56,536 bases of DNA from Bacteroidota bacterium (GTDB taxonomy: Bacteria; Bacteroidota; Bacteroidia; Chitinophagales; Chitinophagaceae): NCBI GenBank assembly GCA_023423835.1, contig JAFAEW010000041.1:1-56536 (forward strand). The letters are read 5' to 3'. The position numbers were made by a program, and so were the translations under genes. The notes beneath the pieces are model-generated. The model saw only the letters and a program-made list of their open reading frames with translations, was not told the origin of the DNA and made no database searches. Position 1 is the stretch's first letter. Every line of letters begins with the position of its first letter. This document shows, one piece after another, positions 43,245-52,083 of the stretch.

Positions 43245-45473
43245 TCACTCTACTAACAATTGCTTTTTTTCTTTCATTTTACCGCTACCGATTTCGACAA
43301 TATAAATGCCACCGATTAGCTCACTTACATCAATTGTTGCTGACCTTGATCTGTCGAATCTTTGATGTTTTTTGAGGTTTCCTTTAAAGTCAAATATTTT
43401 TACATCATCGAAATACATTTGATCATTATACTGAAGAGTTTGTGGATCTACGCTGACAGTAATACGCGACCTTGCAGGATTAGGTGAAATAACAAACATG
43501 TCGTCACAGGGTATTGGAACATTTGTATGTGACTGCGGTGAAATACCGCAAATATTTGAAGCCGCCACAGAAATATCGTATTCCATCCCACACTGTTTCG
43601 GAATCGGGAATTGAAGAAGATTCGTTTGGGTAAACGGAGTGTGATTGGCACCAACGAAAATCATTGATCCATTTTTATACCATTGATAACCAGTTGCTCC
43701 CGGGACAGGAGCTACTTGGGTTTGAATTTTACCCATATGATAGTCGGCGAGAATTGTTGTGATAGGACCCGGTTGCGGTGTTCCAACACTTAATTGCTTA
43801 CTGATTTGAAAAGGCGCAGCTCCACATTTTGTATAATTTGCTACAATGTTGACTATCCCGTTTGCTGCCCCGTTTTTGTAAACCCTAAATGTATTTCCGA
43901 CACCAGAATTTGGAGTTACTATTCCTGTTGGAGTTGCCATCCAGTTTACGTTACTTAGGCCGGAAAGGTTCGAGAGGGTATATTGCTTGCTCCCGTTGCA
44001 CAACAAGTCTGGTCCGGTGCTGGAAATAGTAATATTGTCAATATATCGATTTCCTATTCCGACTGCGAACCATGCGTTGGTAACTGCAATTTCTTCGCAC
44101 GAGCCCGCGCCGTACAAATCGCGAGCAGCTTGAATACTTAAAGTTCGTGCTGCAGAATAATTAGACGAAGAAGTGAGGTAAACCGTTTCTGTTCTATAAG
44201 CAATTTGTTGACCATGATCAATTCCGATAGCATTAACGTTAAAAGAATTTCCAAGGTCATTTGTTCCTGCGCCTCCTTGGCAAATCAAGAAAAACCAATG
44301 ACTTAGTATGGAAGAATTAGTGTGAGGTTCCCCCGTATTGCTCCAAAACTCTCCCGAATAAGTATTCGGATGCTGGCCCTCTGCGGCCAGTGGATCTTTA
44401 GGATTTTGAAGGTTTCTGATGCATGTAGATCCACCTAACACAATCTCTTCGCCGGCTAACCAATTTTGTTTGTTGGGGGCAGCCCAATGCTCGATACATG
44501 CGCCCCATATATCGCTAAAGCCTTCATTTAAAGCACCTGATTCTTGATTTCCGGGTGTTAGGTGTGCGGTAAAAGCTGCTAATCCATGTCCCATTTCATG
44601 CGCTAAAATGTCAAGAGCAGAATAGGAACGGCGGTTAATCCCGTCTCCATCTCCAAATTGGACAAAATTACTATTGCCGCCTACCCACTGGCCATTGTTC
44701 CAATTCGATCCTGCATGGACGTAATTTAATACAGGCATTCCATTACCGTCAATGCTGTTTCTGTTAAATATCGTTCTCCAATAATCCAATACCATTTCTG
44801 AACCCCAATGAACGTCTAAGGCTGACGCGTCCTGGAAAAACGCCGGCCAGAGAAACATACTCCAATTCGTATTATTATTTTGGAAATCAACGGCACTGCC
44901 GTAGCTAAATGTGTTTTGTAAATTTAAGGTTGATACGTTTACATTATTCCTCACTTCTCTTAATCTTATACCGCCTGGATACGTATCACCTGTAATTGCT
45001 CGGTTCCCACTATATACCGTTTCTGCAGAACACGGAATATTAACATCGGCAACTAATGGAATCCTATTTATAATAATTCCGGTATTTACATCTACATAAA
45101 CCCATTCTTCGTTATTCGGTTCGAGAGAGGAAATGGTAAATTTCCATGCTATTTTAAAGTCACCTTTATGAAAGTAATCTTTCTTGATAACCAGTTCCCC
45201 CTTTGGAAAATAAGTTGAATAATTATTATTGGTCATTTTTTTAAGAAGGTTTTCCAAGATTGGACTTTCCCATTTGTATTGTTTTGCTTTCACGGAGTTT
45301 AACGCCTTTTCTAATGCTTGTTTTTCTGTTAAATCCACTTTTATAACCGGAATGTTCACTTTAGTAAAGTCTCCATTTGCAACCTGAATTACTCCATTTT
45401 TCGAATGCAGTATAAATTCTGAATGTTCTACCTTTATCCCTTTGTAATAATGAGCGTATTTACTATGACTCAT
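43245..45473 (-). CDS. M4 (thermolysin-like) metallopeptidase, main part of a frameshifted gene, T9SS sorting domain
   Basis: 742 residues. Rest of an FTP propeptide domain (from YYKGIKVEHSEF), then an M4 peptidase with the zinc motif HEMGH (about 292-296) and the third ligand Glu in GALNEGFSDIWG. Ig-like segments (GYQWYKNGSM) and a C-terminal type A T9SS sorting domain (FVISPNPARSRITVSV ... GGIYIVEIGS) follow. On its own this frame lacks a signal peptide, which is found in the upstream overlapping frame (45470-45712). Family alignment runs straight across the junction if one base is restored, so the intact gene was probably 43245-45712. Product would be a secreted surface protease. Confidence 0.85.
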   Translation of the reverse strand: MSHSKYAHYYKGIKVEHSEFILHSKNGVIQVANGDFTKVNIPVIKVDLTEKQALEKALNSVKAKQYKWESPILENLLKKMTNNNYSTYFPKGELVIKKDYFHKGDFKIAWKFTISSLEPNNEEWVYVDVNTGIIINRIPLVADVNIPCSAETVYSGNRAITGDTYPGGIRLREVRNNVNVSTLNLQNTFSYGSAVDFQNNNTNWSMFLWPAFFQDASALDVHWGSEMVLDYWRTIFNRNSIDGNGMPVLNYVHAGSNWNNGQWVGGNSNFVQFGDGDGINRRSYSALDILAHEMGHGLAAFTAHLTPGNQESGALNEGFSDIWGACIEHWAAPNKQNWLAGEEIVLGGSTCIRNLQNPKDPLAAEGQHPNTYSGEFWSNTGEPHTNSSILSHWFFLICQGGAGTNDLGNSFNVNAIGIDHGQQIAYRTETVYLTSSSNYSAARTLSIQAARDLYGAGSCEEIAVTNAWFAVGIGNRYIDNITISSTGPDLLCNGSKQYTLSNLSGLSNVNWMATPTGIVTPNSGVGNTFRVYKNGAANGIVNIVANYTKCGAAPFQISKQLSVGTPQPGPITTILADYHMGKIQTQVAPVPGATGYQWYKNGSMIFVGANHTPFTQTNLLQFPIPKQCGMEYDISVAASNICGISPQSHTNVPIPCDDMFVISPNPARSRITVSVDPQTLQYNDQMYFDDVKIFDFKGNLKKHQRFDRSRSATIDVSELIGGIYIVEIGSGKMKEKKQLLVE

Positions 45474-45712
45474 TCTAATAAGTCTGTCGTCTGATTGACA
45501 AATCGTAACTCATCTGCTTTATTGAGATTTAAAAGGGACTTAAAAAAAGATTCTGCATTTTGAACCTCTGCAGAAACTCCGCTCTTAAAACGAGCGAAAG
45601 TTATTTTCCCGTTTTCGTTTCGTTGCACTTCGACTGTATCATCTATTGTTTGAGCCATAGTAATGGAAACGGAAAATAGAATGATTGTAATAGTTACATA
45701 GAAATTTTTCAT
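45470..45712 (-). CDS. N-terminal part of the frameshifted M4 metallopeptidase (signal peptide and start of propeptide)
   Basis: 80 residues: a signal peptide (MKNFYVTITIILFSVSITMAQ), then FFKSLLNLNKADELRFVNQTTDLLE, which is the usual start of the FTP propeptide of Bacteroidota M4 peptidases. The stop TGA overlaps the next ATG (ATGA). Reading GAA-ATG instead of GAATG at 45471-45475 would join both frames with no gap in the family pattern, so one A seems to be missing. Not an independent gene in my view. Sequencing error, real decay and programmed frameshift are all possible. Confidence 0.75.
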   Translation of the reverse strand: MKNFYVTITIILFSVSITMAQTIDDTVEVQRNENGKITFARFKSGVSAEVQNAESFFKSLLNLNKADELRFVNQTTDLLE

Positions 45713-45728
45713 TGTGGTTGATTTTAAA

Positions 45729-46160
45729 TTATTTAGTTAAATAATAAAACATCGGGTCGCTACCTGCATCGGCTAAAATCAGCGTATCATTTTTCAATTC
45801 ATACACTACGTATAGGTATGGGTACCCTCTTGCGTCTGAAAAATTCATTATGTATGTTTCATCGAAGTTGTAGGGTTTGTCGCGTTCCCAAACAATTGAA
45901 CCATCTGTTATCAATGTATCTCGATAAGTTTGTCTTACTACATCTCCTGGACCGAAATACCAGTAGAAATCAGGAATATTCGTAACGCATGTCGCGCAAT
46001 ATCCTCCTATTTCATATGCTAATTTCCAATTACCCTGAATGTAGGATTGAATAACAGGTAAAGGTTTATCATATAAAATAAGATTATGCCTGTCGTATTT
46101 CTTTTCACAGGCCGATATTAAAATGAATAGAAAGAATACCGGTAAAATTTTTTGAAACAT
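45729..46160 (-). CDS. Small lipoprotein of unknown function upstream of the M4 peptidase
   Basis: 143 residues. Lipoprotein signal (MFQKILPVFFLFILISAC, Cys18), then a small beta-rich body (SYIQGNWKLAYEIGGYC, FYWYFGPGDVVRQTY, YLYVVYELKNDTLILADAG) resembling lipocalin-like or beta-sandwich lipoproteins of Bacteroidota. Fold and role not recognised. Only 16 bp separate it from the M4 peptidase start, so both are probably co-transcribed. An in-frame start 12 codons upstream would precede the signal peptide and is less likely. Confidence 0.7.
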   Translation of the reverse strand: MFQKILPVFFLFILISACEKKYDRHNLILYDKPLPVIQSYIQGNWKLAYEIGGYCATCVTNIPDFYWYFGPGDVVRQTYRDTLITDGSIVWERDKPYNFDETYIMNFSDARGYPYLYVVYELKNDTLILADAGSDPMFYYLTK

Positions 46161-46495
46161 GTGGATTTGTTTTGATGATAAAAGCAGCTTTAACATAGGT
46201 TGGGGAAATGGAAAGCAGTTTAAAAGTTCGATGATTCTACATGATAAACTTTAATTACTATCGCTCGAGGAGGACTGATATCACTGAAAAGTTCTTTAAT
46301 AGACGAAAACATGAGGGTGAGGTTAAGGAAGTTTTATACGGTTTCACGTAGTGTCCTTGAATCCATTGTTAAAAATAATTGATGTTTTTTTATTAACCAA
46401 TTTTTTTATCGGGCAATCGCTTGTTAATGGCTTAATGGTACTCTTAACGAAAGGTGGTTTTCATTTGAAAGGATTAGTATAGCTTAAATAGCCTC

Positions 46496-46530
46496 TTATT
46501 TATCTTCAAGCAGATTGAATGGATTTAAAG
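46496..46530. repeat. Direct repeat copy B, 3.4 kb from copy A
   Basis: Same orientation as copy A (43095-43131), with the exact core AAGCAGATTGAATGGATTT. The two copies enclose the M4 peptidase, its lipoprotein partner and their terminator. Confidence 0.8.
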
Positions 46531-46701
46531 CATGTTATTCTTATATAAACATTGGCCGGATCTGGGCGGCTGCTTAGCGGTCATTGATCTGCAAAGAATT
46601 CTCCATATATTTTTCCGGAGAGAAATCTGCTAAGAAAGGTTGGCGGCACAGAGGTGTAGGCAATACAACAGGCTGATTATCGCAAGTAATTTTTATTATT
46701 T

Positions 46702-46709
46702 TACATTTG
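46702..46709 (+). promoter_or_regulatory. -7 box of the kynurenine operon
   Basis: TACATTTG fits TAnnTTTG, 16 bp before the SDR start codon at 46725. No TTTG -33 element found at the right spacing. Confidence 0.45.
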
Positions 46710-46724
46710 TAAAAACCGTCATTA

Positions 46725-47510
46725 ATGGATCTTTCTCTGAAAAATAAAACGGCTGTGATCTGTGGAAGTTCACAAGGAATCGGACTTGCATGTGCCCGTG
46801 AAATTGCCTTACTCGGAGCAAACTGCGTGTTGCTGGCAAGAAATGAAACCGCCCTTCAGCAAGCTTTGGAAACGCTGGATACAGCGCAAGGACAACAACA
46901 TTCTTATCTCATTGCCGATTTTAGTGATCCAAGTTCGGTAAGACAGACAATGGAAAATTTCGCGGAAAAAAATGTGGTTCATATTCTCGTCAACAATACC
47001 GGCGGTCCTCCTCCGGGTCCTGCGATTGATGCTACTCCCGATAAATTTTTAGCAGCTTTTAACCAGCACCTTATCTGCAATCAGATTTTGGTGCAGGCCG
47101 TTGTTCCATCCATGAAAAGGGAAAAATATGGGCGCATTATTAATGTTATTTCCACTTCGGTGAAAATCCCGCTGAAGAATCTTGGCGTTTCCAACACCAT
47201 TCGCGGAGCGGTTGCTTCCTGGTCAAAAACCCTGACCAATGAACTGGGACAATTTAATATTACCGTAAATAATATTTTACCGGGAACTACAAAAACGTCG
47301 AGACTCGAATCGCTCCTGAAAAATAATATGGAGAAGAAAAGTATTTCGAGGGAAGAAGCGGAAAACGAAATGAAAAAAGATATACCTATGCATCGGTTTG
47401 CAGATCCGGAAGAATTGGGAGCATTAGCTGCCTTCCTCGCTTCTCCGGCGGCATCTTATATTACCGGCGTTAGCATAGCGGTGGACGGAGGAAGAACGGG
47501 TTGTCTTTAA
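46725..47510 (+). CDS. SDR family oxidoreductase, first gene of the kynurenine cluster
   Basis: 261 residues. Short-chain dehydrogenase with GSSQGIG at 13-19 (NAD(P) binding) and NNTGG in place of NNAG. The catalytic Tyr position is unusual: the expected YxxxK region reads SVKIPLKNLGVSNTIRGAV, so no canonical Tyr-xxx-Lys is visible. The end SYITGVSIAVDGG is SDR-like. It resembles the YciK/FabG-like group rather than a known kynurenine enzyme. Ten base pairs before the ALDH gene, so part of the operon; role unknown. Confidence 0.8.
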   Translation: MDLSLKNKTAVICGSSQGIGLACAREIALLGANCVLLARNETALQQALETLDTAQGQQHSYLIADFSDPSSVRQTMENFAEKNVVHILVNNTGGPPPGPAIDATPDKFLAAFNQHLICNQILVQAVVPSMKREKYGRIINVISTSVKIPLKNLGVSNTIRGAVASWSKTLTNELGQFNITVNNILPGTTKTSRLESLLKNNMEKKSISREEAENEMKKDIPMHRFADPEELGALAAFLASPAASYITGVSIAVDGGRTGCL

Positions 47511-47520
47511 ACATTGAATT

Positions 47521-48978
47521 ATGAATTTTGAATTGCCATATTATCTTGAAAATTATATCGGAGGAAACTTTATCGGTCCGCTGAGTGGAAAGTTTTTAGA
47601 CGGTATTAATCCGGCCACTGCAGACATCTATTATCAGGTTCCGGACAGCGATGAAAAGGATGTTGATTTTGCAGTGCAAGCTGCAAAAAAAGCATTTTCG
47701 CAATGGTCGCAAACGCCGGCCGAAGAAAGATTTAAGATTCTAAATAAGATTGCCGAACTGATTGACCAAAATCTTGATGCACTTGCATTGGCAGAAACGA
47801 ATGACAATGGCAAACCGCTCTGGCTGAGCAAACGGGTAGACATTCCGCGTGCTTCTTCCAACTTTCGTTTTTATGCAACCGCCATTATGCATTTTTCATC
47901 TGAAAGTCATTCGATGGAAAATAAGGCAGTCAATTATACACTGCGGCAGCCGCTCGGCGTTGTTGCCTGCATCTCGCCCTGGAATTTGCCGCTTTATTTG
48001 TTTACCTGGAAAATTGCACCGGCTCTTGCAGCAGGAAATTGTGTGGTGGCAAAACCTTCTGAAGTTACGCCGGTTACAGGATTTTTATTAAGCCGGATCG
48101 CAAAAGAAGCGGGACTTCCGGACGGCGTTTTAAATATCGTTCACGGAGGCGGAAATACGACGGGAGAAGCCATCATTCAACATCCGGAAATAAAAGCCAT
48201 TTCATTTACCGGAAGCACAAGAGCCGGAGCCAGGATTGCTTCTGTGGTAGCTCCAAGGTTCACAAAACTCTCTCTTGAAATGGGCGGCAAGAATCCTAAT
48301 ATTATTTTCGCCGATTGCAATTGGGAAAAGATGATGAAGGATACCGTTGCTTCGTCATTTTCAAATCAGGGTCAGATATGTTTATGCGGAAGCCGGATTT
48401 TGATTGAAGAATCTGTTTACGAAAAATTCAAATCTGAATTCGTTGAACGAGCGAAGAAATTAACCGTAGGTGATCCGCTTTCTCCTGATTCTAAACAAGG
48501 CGCTGTGGTAAGTAAAGTGCATTTCGAAAAAATCATCCATTGCATTGAAACGGCGAAGGAGGAAGGAGGAAAAATTTTGTTGGGAGGAAATGCCGTTCAT
48601 CCGGAAGGAAGATGCGCAAAAGGATATTTTATTGAGCCCACGATCATCGAAGGATTATCCGCTCATTGCAAAACAAATACAGAAGAGATCTTTGGACCGG
48701 TTGTTACACTTCAGTCATTCAAAACAGAAGAAGAAGCGTTGCAAAAGGCAAATGCTACCGGATATGGATTATCAGCCACCATTTGGACGCAGGATATTTC
48801 GAGGGCCAATCGTGTTGCCGCTGCTGTGGAAAGCGGAATTATCTGGGTGAATTGCTGGTTATTGCGTGATCTCAGAACGCCGTTCGGTGGCATGAAAAAC
48901 AGTGGCACCGGCCGCGAGGGAGGATGGGAATCATTGTTATTTTTTACGGAACCAAAAAACGTTTGTATCCAATTTTAG
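47521..48978 (+). CDS. Aldehyde dehydrogenase, probably 2-aminomuconic semialdehyde dehydrogenase
   Basis: 485 residues. NAD-dependent ALDH with the active-site segment SNQGQICLCGSRI (catalytic Cys in ICLC), Glu in LEMGGKNPN and the PWNLPLYLFTWKIAPALAAGN cofactor region. The ICLCxSR form is typical of 2-hydroxymuconic and 2-aminomuconic semialdehyde dehydrogenases. The position between an SDR and a RidA deaminase next to kynU and kmo supports the tryptophan-catabolic role. Stop directly abuts the RidA start. Confidence 0.85.
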   Translation: MNFELPYYLENYIGGNFIGPLSGKFLDGINPATADIYYQVPDSDEKDVDFAVQAAKKAFSQWSQTPAEERFKILNKIAELIDQNLDALALAETNDNGKPLWLSKRVDIPRASSNFRFYATAIMHFSSESHSMENKAVNYTLRQPLGVVACISPWNLPLYLFTWKIAPALAAGNCVVAKPSEVTPVTGFLLSRIAKEAGLPDGVLNIVHGGGNTTGEAIIQHPEIKAISFTGSTRAGARIASVVAPRFTKLSLEMGGKNPNIIFADCNWEKMMKDTVASSFSNQGQICLCGSRILIEESVYEKFKSEFVERAKKLTVGDPLSPDSKQGAVVSKVHFEKIIHCIETAKEEGGKILLGGNAVHPEGRCAKGYFIEPTIIEGLSAHCKTNTEEIFGPVVTLQSFKTEEEALQKANATGYGLSATIWTQDISRANRVAAAVESGIIWVNCWLLRDLRTPFGGMKNSGTGREGGWESLLFFTEPKNVCIQF

Positions 48979-49401
48979 ATGAGCGACATAATCAATACAT
49001 CGGCCGCTGCCAAACCACTGGGCGCCTATCCGCATGCAAGAAGAGTAGGAAATCTATTGTTTTTATCCGGAATCGGTCCGAGATCTCCGATTGATAATTC
49101 CATTCCCGGGCTCGCATTGGATGCAGAAGGAAACGTTTATCACCACGACATCGCCGCTGAATGTCACGCCGTTTTCGCAAATGTGAAATCAGTGCTTGAA
49201 TCAGCCGGCAGCCGTTGGGAAAACATCGTTGACGTTACGGTCTTTTTGATCGATATGCAAAACGATTTCCCAGTTTATAATGAAATATACGCACAATATT
49301 TTAAGGACGTTCAGGCTTGCAGAACAACCGTAGAGGTTAAGAGCCTGCCCAGTCCGATCGCTATTGAATTGAAAGTCATCGCAACGATTGATCATCCATA
49401 A
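48979..49401 (+). CDS. RidA family protein, probably 2-aminomuconate deaminase
   Basis: 140 residues. Rid-fold protein with the YPHARRVGNLLFLSGIGPR opening, the DVTVFLIDMQNDFPVYNEIY segment, and RTTVEVKSLPSPIAIELKV, which contains the conserved Arg. In the kynurenine pathway such proteins deaminate 2-aminomuconate to 4-oxalocrotonate. The neighbours (ALDH, kynU, kmo) fit that reading better than a general enamine deaminase. Confidence 0.83.
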   Translation: MSDIINTSAAAKPLGAYPHARRVGNLLFLSGIGPRSPIDNSIPGLALDAEGNVYHHDIAAECHAVFANVKSVLESAGSRWENIVDVTVFLIDMQNDFPVYNEIYAQYFKDVQACRTTVEVKSLPSPIAIELKVIATIDHP

Positions 49402-49418
49402 AACTGAAATAACAGAAA

Positions 49419-50699
49419 ATGAATTTTGAAGATCGGCTTGAATTTGCACAGAATGAAGATCAAAAAGATGCATTAAAGGATTTCAGAAAGAAATTTTTTA
49501 TTCCGCAACATGATGGGAAAGACTCTATTTATTTTACCGGAAACTCGCTGGGATTAGAACCAAAATCAGTCAAAGATTACATTCAGCAGGAATTAAACGA
49601 TTGGGCTCAATTAGGAGTGGAAGGGCATGTTCATTCGAAAAATCCCTGGCTGTCTTACCACGAATCCTTTGCAAAACCGGTGGCGAAAATTGTGGGAGCA
49701 TTGCCGGATGAAGTGGTGGTGATGAATCAGCTCACGGTAAACCTGCATTTGCTCATGGCAAGCTTTTATCGTCCCACAAAAACGCGTTACAAAATTATTT
49801 GCGAAGCAAAAGCATTTCCTTCCGATCAGTATGCCATCGCTTCTCAGGTAAAATGGCATGGGCTTGAGCCGGATAAAGCAATTATTGAGATAAAACCACG
49901 TGAAGGAGAACATTGCATCAGGATTGACGATCTTATTCAGACAATAAAGGAGAATGGGCATGAAACGGCTTTGGTTTTAATTGGTGGTGTAAATTATTAT
50001 ACCGGGCAGGTTTTTGATATGGAGGCAATCACGAAGGCTGCACATGACGTGGGTGCAATTGCCGGTTTTGATCTGGCACATGCTGCCGGAAATATTGCAT
50101 TAAAACTGCACGATTGGGAGGTTGATTTTGCAGCCTGGTGTTCGTACAAGTACCTGAATTCCGGACCGGGCGGAGTGGGAGGTGTTTTTATTCATCAGCG
50201 TCACGCTTCCGACAGCTCGATTTTGCGACTTGCCGGGTGGTGGGGACATGACAAGGAAAGCCGTTTCAAAATGGATAAGGAATTCAAACCAATTCCCACG
50301 GCTGAGGGCTGGCAATTGAGCAATGCCCCCGTTTTATCGATGGCTGCTCATAAAGCTTCGCTCGAAATATTTGAGGAAGCAACGATGGAACGCCTGCTGC
50401 AAAAAAGCAAAAGACTGACGGCTTATCTCTGGTTTATTATCGGTGAAATAAATGCAGGCTCTGATCAGGATTTGATTGAAATAATTACGCCCCGCGAGGA
50501 ATCAGAAAGGGGTTGCCAGGTGTCTGTTTTTATGAAATCCAAAGGCAAGGAAATTTTCGATGCACTGATGCGGAAAGGAGTGATCGCAGATTGGCGTGAA
50601 CCGAATGTGATACGCGTTGCGCCGGTGCCCTTATACAATAGTTTTGAAGATGTTTGGCAATTCGGAAATACTATCAAACACGTTATCAAAGGAAATTGA
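49419..50699 (+). CDS. kynU: Kynureninase
   Basis: 426 residues, PLP-dependent. Hydrolyses 3-hydroxykynurenine (or kynurenine) to 3-hydroxyanthranilate (or anthranilate) and alanine. Fits the family from GNSLGLEPKSV through DLAHAAGN and WCSYKYLNSGPGGVGG, where the lysine in SYKY binds PLP, to the RVAPVPLYNSFEDV end. Part of the kynurenine operon, followed by kmo after 19 bp. Confidence 0.96.
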   Translation: MNFEDRLEFAQNEDQKDALKDFRKKFFIPQHDGKDSIYFTGNSLGLEPKSVKDYIQQELNDWAQLGVEGHVHSKNPWLSYHESFAKPVAKIVGALPDEVVVMNQLTVNLHLLMASFYRPTKTRYKIICEAKAFPSDQYAIASQVKWHGLEPDKAIIEIKPREGEHCIRIDDLIQTIKENGHETALVLIGGVNYYTGQVFDMEAITKAAHDVGAIAGFDLAHAAGNIALKLHDWEVDFAAWCSYKYLNSGPGGVGGVFIHQRHASDSSILRLAGWWGHDKESRFKMDKEFKPIPTAEGWQLSNAPVLSMAAHKASLEIFEEATMERLLQKSKRLTAYLWFIIGEINAGSDQDLIEIITPREESERGCQVSVFMKSKGKEIFDALMRKGVIADWREPNVIRVAPVPLYNSFEDVWQFGNTIKHVIKGN

Positions 50700-50718
50700 T
50701 CGGAGATAAAATTTATTT

Positions 50719-52080
50719 ATGAAACAAGCAAGTTCAAAGAAAGAAGTAGCCATCATCGGTGCAGGCCTCGTAGGTTCCTTACTTTCGGTTTTTCTCACCA
50801 GAAGGGGATATAAGGTACGGCTTTTTGAGCGCAGGGCCGACATAAGGAAAGACCTGGAAGCAAGAGGACGCTCCATCAATCTTGCCTTGAGTGATCGTGG
50901 CCTGAGAGCATTGGAAAAACTCGGCCTTTCAAACGACATAAAAAATATCGCCATTCCAATGGAAGGCAGGCAAATTCACAATGCCGACGGAACGCAGGCC
51001 TTTCAACCATATGGGAAAAAAGGTCAATTTATAAATTCCGTTTCAAGATCAGAATTGAATAAAATGTTGTTGAATGTGGCGGAAGAAAACGGCGTAAACA
51101 TTTGTTTCAATTACAAACTAAAAGAAGTTGATTGGAAAGATAACTGCATGCAGTTTGAACTTCCCGGAAATCAATCAATATCAACTACGGCCTTCGATCT
51201 CGTCTTCGGAGCTGATGGAGCCTATTCGGCCAGTAGAAATGAACTGCGGCTGCATTCAGATCGCTTCAACTACCATCAGTTTTATATCGATTGCGGGTAT
51301 AAGGAATTGAAGATAGCCGCCCGGCCTGATGGGTCTCCTGCCATTGGACTCAATGCTTTGCACATCTGGCCAAGAAACGATTTTATGCTCATCGCCTTAC
51401 CCAACCCTGACAATAGCTTTACGTGCACCTTATTCTTTCCCTTTGAAGGAGAACAGTCTTTTGAAAAGCTGGATTCTGAAGAAAAAGTAAAATCGTTTTT
51501 TGAAAATACGTTTCCCGATGCCGTTCCATTGATGCCCAACCTTATCGATGATTTTTTTCATAATCCCACCTCATCGCTCGTTACAGTCGATTGTTTTCCG
51601 TGGATAAGGAACGGACAATTTGCGCTGATTGGCGATGCAGCCCATGCGATGGTTCCTTTTTATGGTCAGGGGATGAATTGCGGCTTTGAGGACTGCGTGG
51701 TTTTAGATGATCTCCTCGATCAAATGGGAGATGACAACTGGCAGGAGATACTCAAGGTCTATCAGGATTTGCGAAAGCCTGATGCTGATGCAATCACGCA
51801 ATTGGCTTTGGAAAATTTTATTGAAATGCGGGCAAAGACGGCCGATCCGGATTTTTTATTGCAAAAAAAGATCGAAGCAAAACTAAATGAACGGTATCCT
51901 GACAAATGGATTCCGGCTTATTCACTCGTTACGTTTAGTCCGGAAATCAGGTATTCAGAAGCACTTGCAAAAGCCAGGAAACAGGAAGCCATCATGCAGG
52001 AAGTGATGAAACAAAATGTACATGAAGCTGACTATACTTCTGAGCAATTTCTCGAAACAATTATTTCAAAACTGAATTGA
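50719..52080 (+). CDS. kmo: Kynurenine 3-monooxygenase
   Basis: 453-residue FAD-dependent aromatic hydroxylase. N-terminal GAGLVGSL dinucleotide motif, RGRSINLALSDRGL, and the FAD-binding GDAAHAMVPFYGQGMNCGFEDC. Uses NADPH and O2 to make 3-hydroxykynurenine from kynurenine. Length and motifs match the monooxygenase. The gene precedes pyrF by 3 bp. Tryptophan 2,3-dioxygenase and kynurenine formamidase, needed upstream in the pathway, are not in the window. Confidence 0.96.
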   Translation: MKQASSKKEVAIIGAGLVGSLLSVFLTRRGYKVRLFERRADIRKDLEARGRSINLALSDRGLRALEKLGLSNDIKNIAIPMEGRQIHNADGTQAFQPYGKKGQFINSVSRSELNKMLLNVAEENGVNICFNYKLKEVDWKDNCMQFELPGNQSISTTAFDLVFGADGAYSASRNELRLHSDRFNYHQFYIDCGYKELKIAARPDGSPAIGLNALHIWPRNDFMLIALPNPDNSFTCTLFFPFEGEQSFEKLDSEEKVKSFFENTFPDAVPLMPNLIDDFFHNPTSSLVTVDCFPWIRNGQFALIGDAAHAMVPFYGQGMNCGFEDCVVLDDLLDQMGDDNWQEILKVYQDLRKPDADAITQLALENFIEMRAKTADPDFLLQKKIEAKLNERYPDKWIPAYSLVTFSPEIRYSEALAKARKQEAIMQEVMKQNVHEADYTSEQFLETIISKLN

Positions 52081-52083
52081 ACA

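Larger units (their letters stand above)
46161..46724. other. 564-bp gene-poor gap
   Basis: No convincing coding region or RNA gene. It contains direct repeat copy B (46496-46530), AT-rich sequence, and the SDR promoter at its right end. A GTTCGATGATTC string near 46229 resembles a tRNA T-loop but lacks the expected C and a cloverleaf. Confidence 0.6.

Noticed and set aside
45470..45712. Independent small secreted protein
   Set aside because: Its sequence is the signal peptide and propeptide start of M4 peptidases and aligns without gap to the next frame, so it is a fragment.
46220..46250. tRNA-like T-loop string in the gap upstream of the kynurenine operon
   Set aside because: The required C at the loop end is missing and no acceptor or anticodon stem can be drawn.
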